Source: an uncultured Granulicatella sp. (GTDB lineage: Bacteria; Bacillota; Bacilli; Lactobacillales; Aerococcaceae). Taken from it: a stretch of 39,351 nucleotides of DNA. Made by a program: the position numbers and the translations under genes. The first letter of the stretch is position 1. Each line of letters starts with the position of its first letter. This document shows, piece after piece, positions 38,707 to 39,351 of this stretch. Below the pieces are notes generated by a model. That model made no database searches, was not told the DNA's origin, and worked only from the letters and a program-made list of their open reading frames with translations. Location: assembly GCF_938030755.1 (NCBI RefSeq), contig NZ_CALHIF010000062.1, forward strand, positions 1 to 39,351, given 5' to 3'.

Positions 38707-39351
38707 ATGCAAGGGAAAAATAAACTCTTCGGGGCAAGTTTTGAGCAATCAAAAAGGATTGTAAAAGATGATATTCTGACATAAGAGGGCACGCAGATTG
38801 GGTCATTTTCCTCTATGAGCTTTTGGAAGAGAGCTTCTTTATTAGTGTTTTTAGTGGCTGATATTATTACTTATGGTGTGGGCGTTCATTTGCCAGATAG
38901 TTTAAGAGAATCTACCAAAAGTGTCGAGGTGATTTCTGAAAGTACAGGTGCTCAAATTGGAGAAGTAGGATTTTACCTTAGACCAATTATTCTTGGAGCT
39001 ATTATTTTGTATACGGTATTAGTTGTTTTTAATATTTTTCCAAAAAGAAATTATGCACATCAATTATTATATGGAACTATCCTCATGATTTCATTTGTCT
39101 TTGTAGTTGCAGTAGCTACATTACCTTTAACAGCAGGATTAACAATTGGAGCATTTGGAATCGTTGCTTTTGTTGTTCAATTAATTCTTAGTGGTTATTT
39201 AGTTAAGATACTAATTATCGATGTAATGAAGGAAGTTAAGACTTCCCTTTATAATGAAACTGAAATAAAAGATAAAGATTGGGGGACTCCTATCATTAAT
39301 TTTGTAAAAAGATATGGTGGAATATTGTTAGGATTATCTATTCTAAATCGT
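38707..39351 (+). pseudogene. tandem paralogue of the membrane protein (copy 2), nonsense-interrupted and cut by the window edge
   Basis: ATG 38707 begins MQGKNKLFGASFEQSKR, clearly homologous to copy 1, but the frame meets TAA at 38782-38784 after 25 residues (copy 1 has GAA, Glu, there). Beyond the stop the same frame stays open to the edge and matches copy 1 throughout: SMSFWKR, VISESTGAQIGE, LRPI, LTIGAFG, VMKEVKTSLYNE, VKRYGGILLGLSILNR. An in-frame ATG at 38815 could in principle restart a shortened protein but has no ribosome binding site. GGAAGGGAAA precedes 38707. Either a recent pseudogene or a sequencing error. Confidence 0.8.
39193..39351 (+). repeat. near-identical 159-base tract shared with copy 1
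   Basis: Matches 38289-38447 with 7 differences in 159 bases by my count; the last 55 bases are identical and run to the window edge. The 5' parts of the two genes are far more diverged. Confidence 0.85.

Noticed and set aside
1..39351. tRNA or rRNA genes, CRISPR arrays, transposases, prophage or origin
   Set aside because: No cloverleaf with a CCA end, rRNA signature, regular direct-repeat array, transposase motif or DnaA-box cluster was seen by eye in either strand.

Overview
The window is a low-GC Firmicutes chromosome segment dominated by the str, S10, spc and alpha ribosomal protein clusters. It most likely comes from the Lactobacillales. Gene order (rpsL-rpsG-fusA-tuf directly before rpsJ...rplQ, then ecfA1-ecfA2-ecfT-truA), strong AGGAGG ribosome binding sites, TGN-extended -10 promoters, a CcpA-type cre box and a PepS-type aminopeptidase all fit. 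A fastidious Carnobacteriaceae such as Granulicatella is my best guess, but it is a guess. No rRNA, tRNA, CRISPR array or insertion sequence was recognised.

Layout. (1) 1-938, minus strand: membrane-anchored CapA-type protein, cut by the window edge. (2) 1211-2068: class II fructose-bisphosphate aldolase with promoter, candidate cre box and terminator. (3) 2123-3155: a small accessory island bounded by two copies of the same long hairpin. It holds a higBA-like toxin/antitoxin pair (the toxin looks degenerate) behind a double palindromic operator, and a DUF2922-like gene. (4) 3224-7899: str operon (rpsL, rpsG, fusA) and tuf, with a structured leader, a terminator-like hairpin before fusA and a separate strong tuf promoter. 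(5) 8066-22335: S10-spc-alpha superoperon with secY, adk, infA and rpoA, including genes too short for routine ORF calling (rpmD, rpmJ). An extra promoter precedes infA, and hairpins span some stop codons. (6) 22473-25753: the shared energy-coupling module of ECF vitamin transporters and truA. (7) 25798-27042: pepS. (8) 27209-31244: divergent LysR regulator, ketopantoate reductase-like enzyme, an EIIC-like membrane transporter, and a second LysR regulator. (9) 31332-33044: phosphoglucomutase; then an unknown lipoprotein. (10) 34333-37613: an isolated rhamnulose-1-phosphate aldolase-like gene, then the NAD salvage pair pncB-nadE. (11) 37803-39351: two tandem paralogues of an unrecognised multi-pass membrane protein. 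The second is interrupted by a nonsense codon and carries a nearly identical 3' tract.

How the parts work together: regions 4-5 build the ribosome, the RNA polymerase alpha subunit, the Sec channel and adenylate balance. Regions 1-2 and 6-10 are envelope, central-carbon, vitamin/NAD scavenging and peptide-use functions typical of a nutritionally demanding host-associated lactic acid bacterium. The places most likely to hold undescribed biology are the hairpin-bounded island at 2.1-3.2 kb, the ketopantoate reductase/EIIC/LysR module at 27.2-31.2 kb, and the tandem membrane-protein array running off the right edge.
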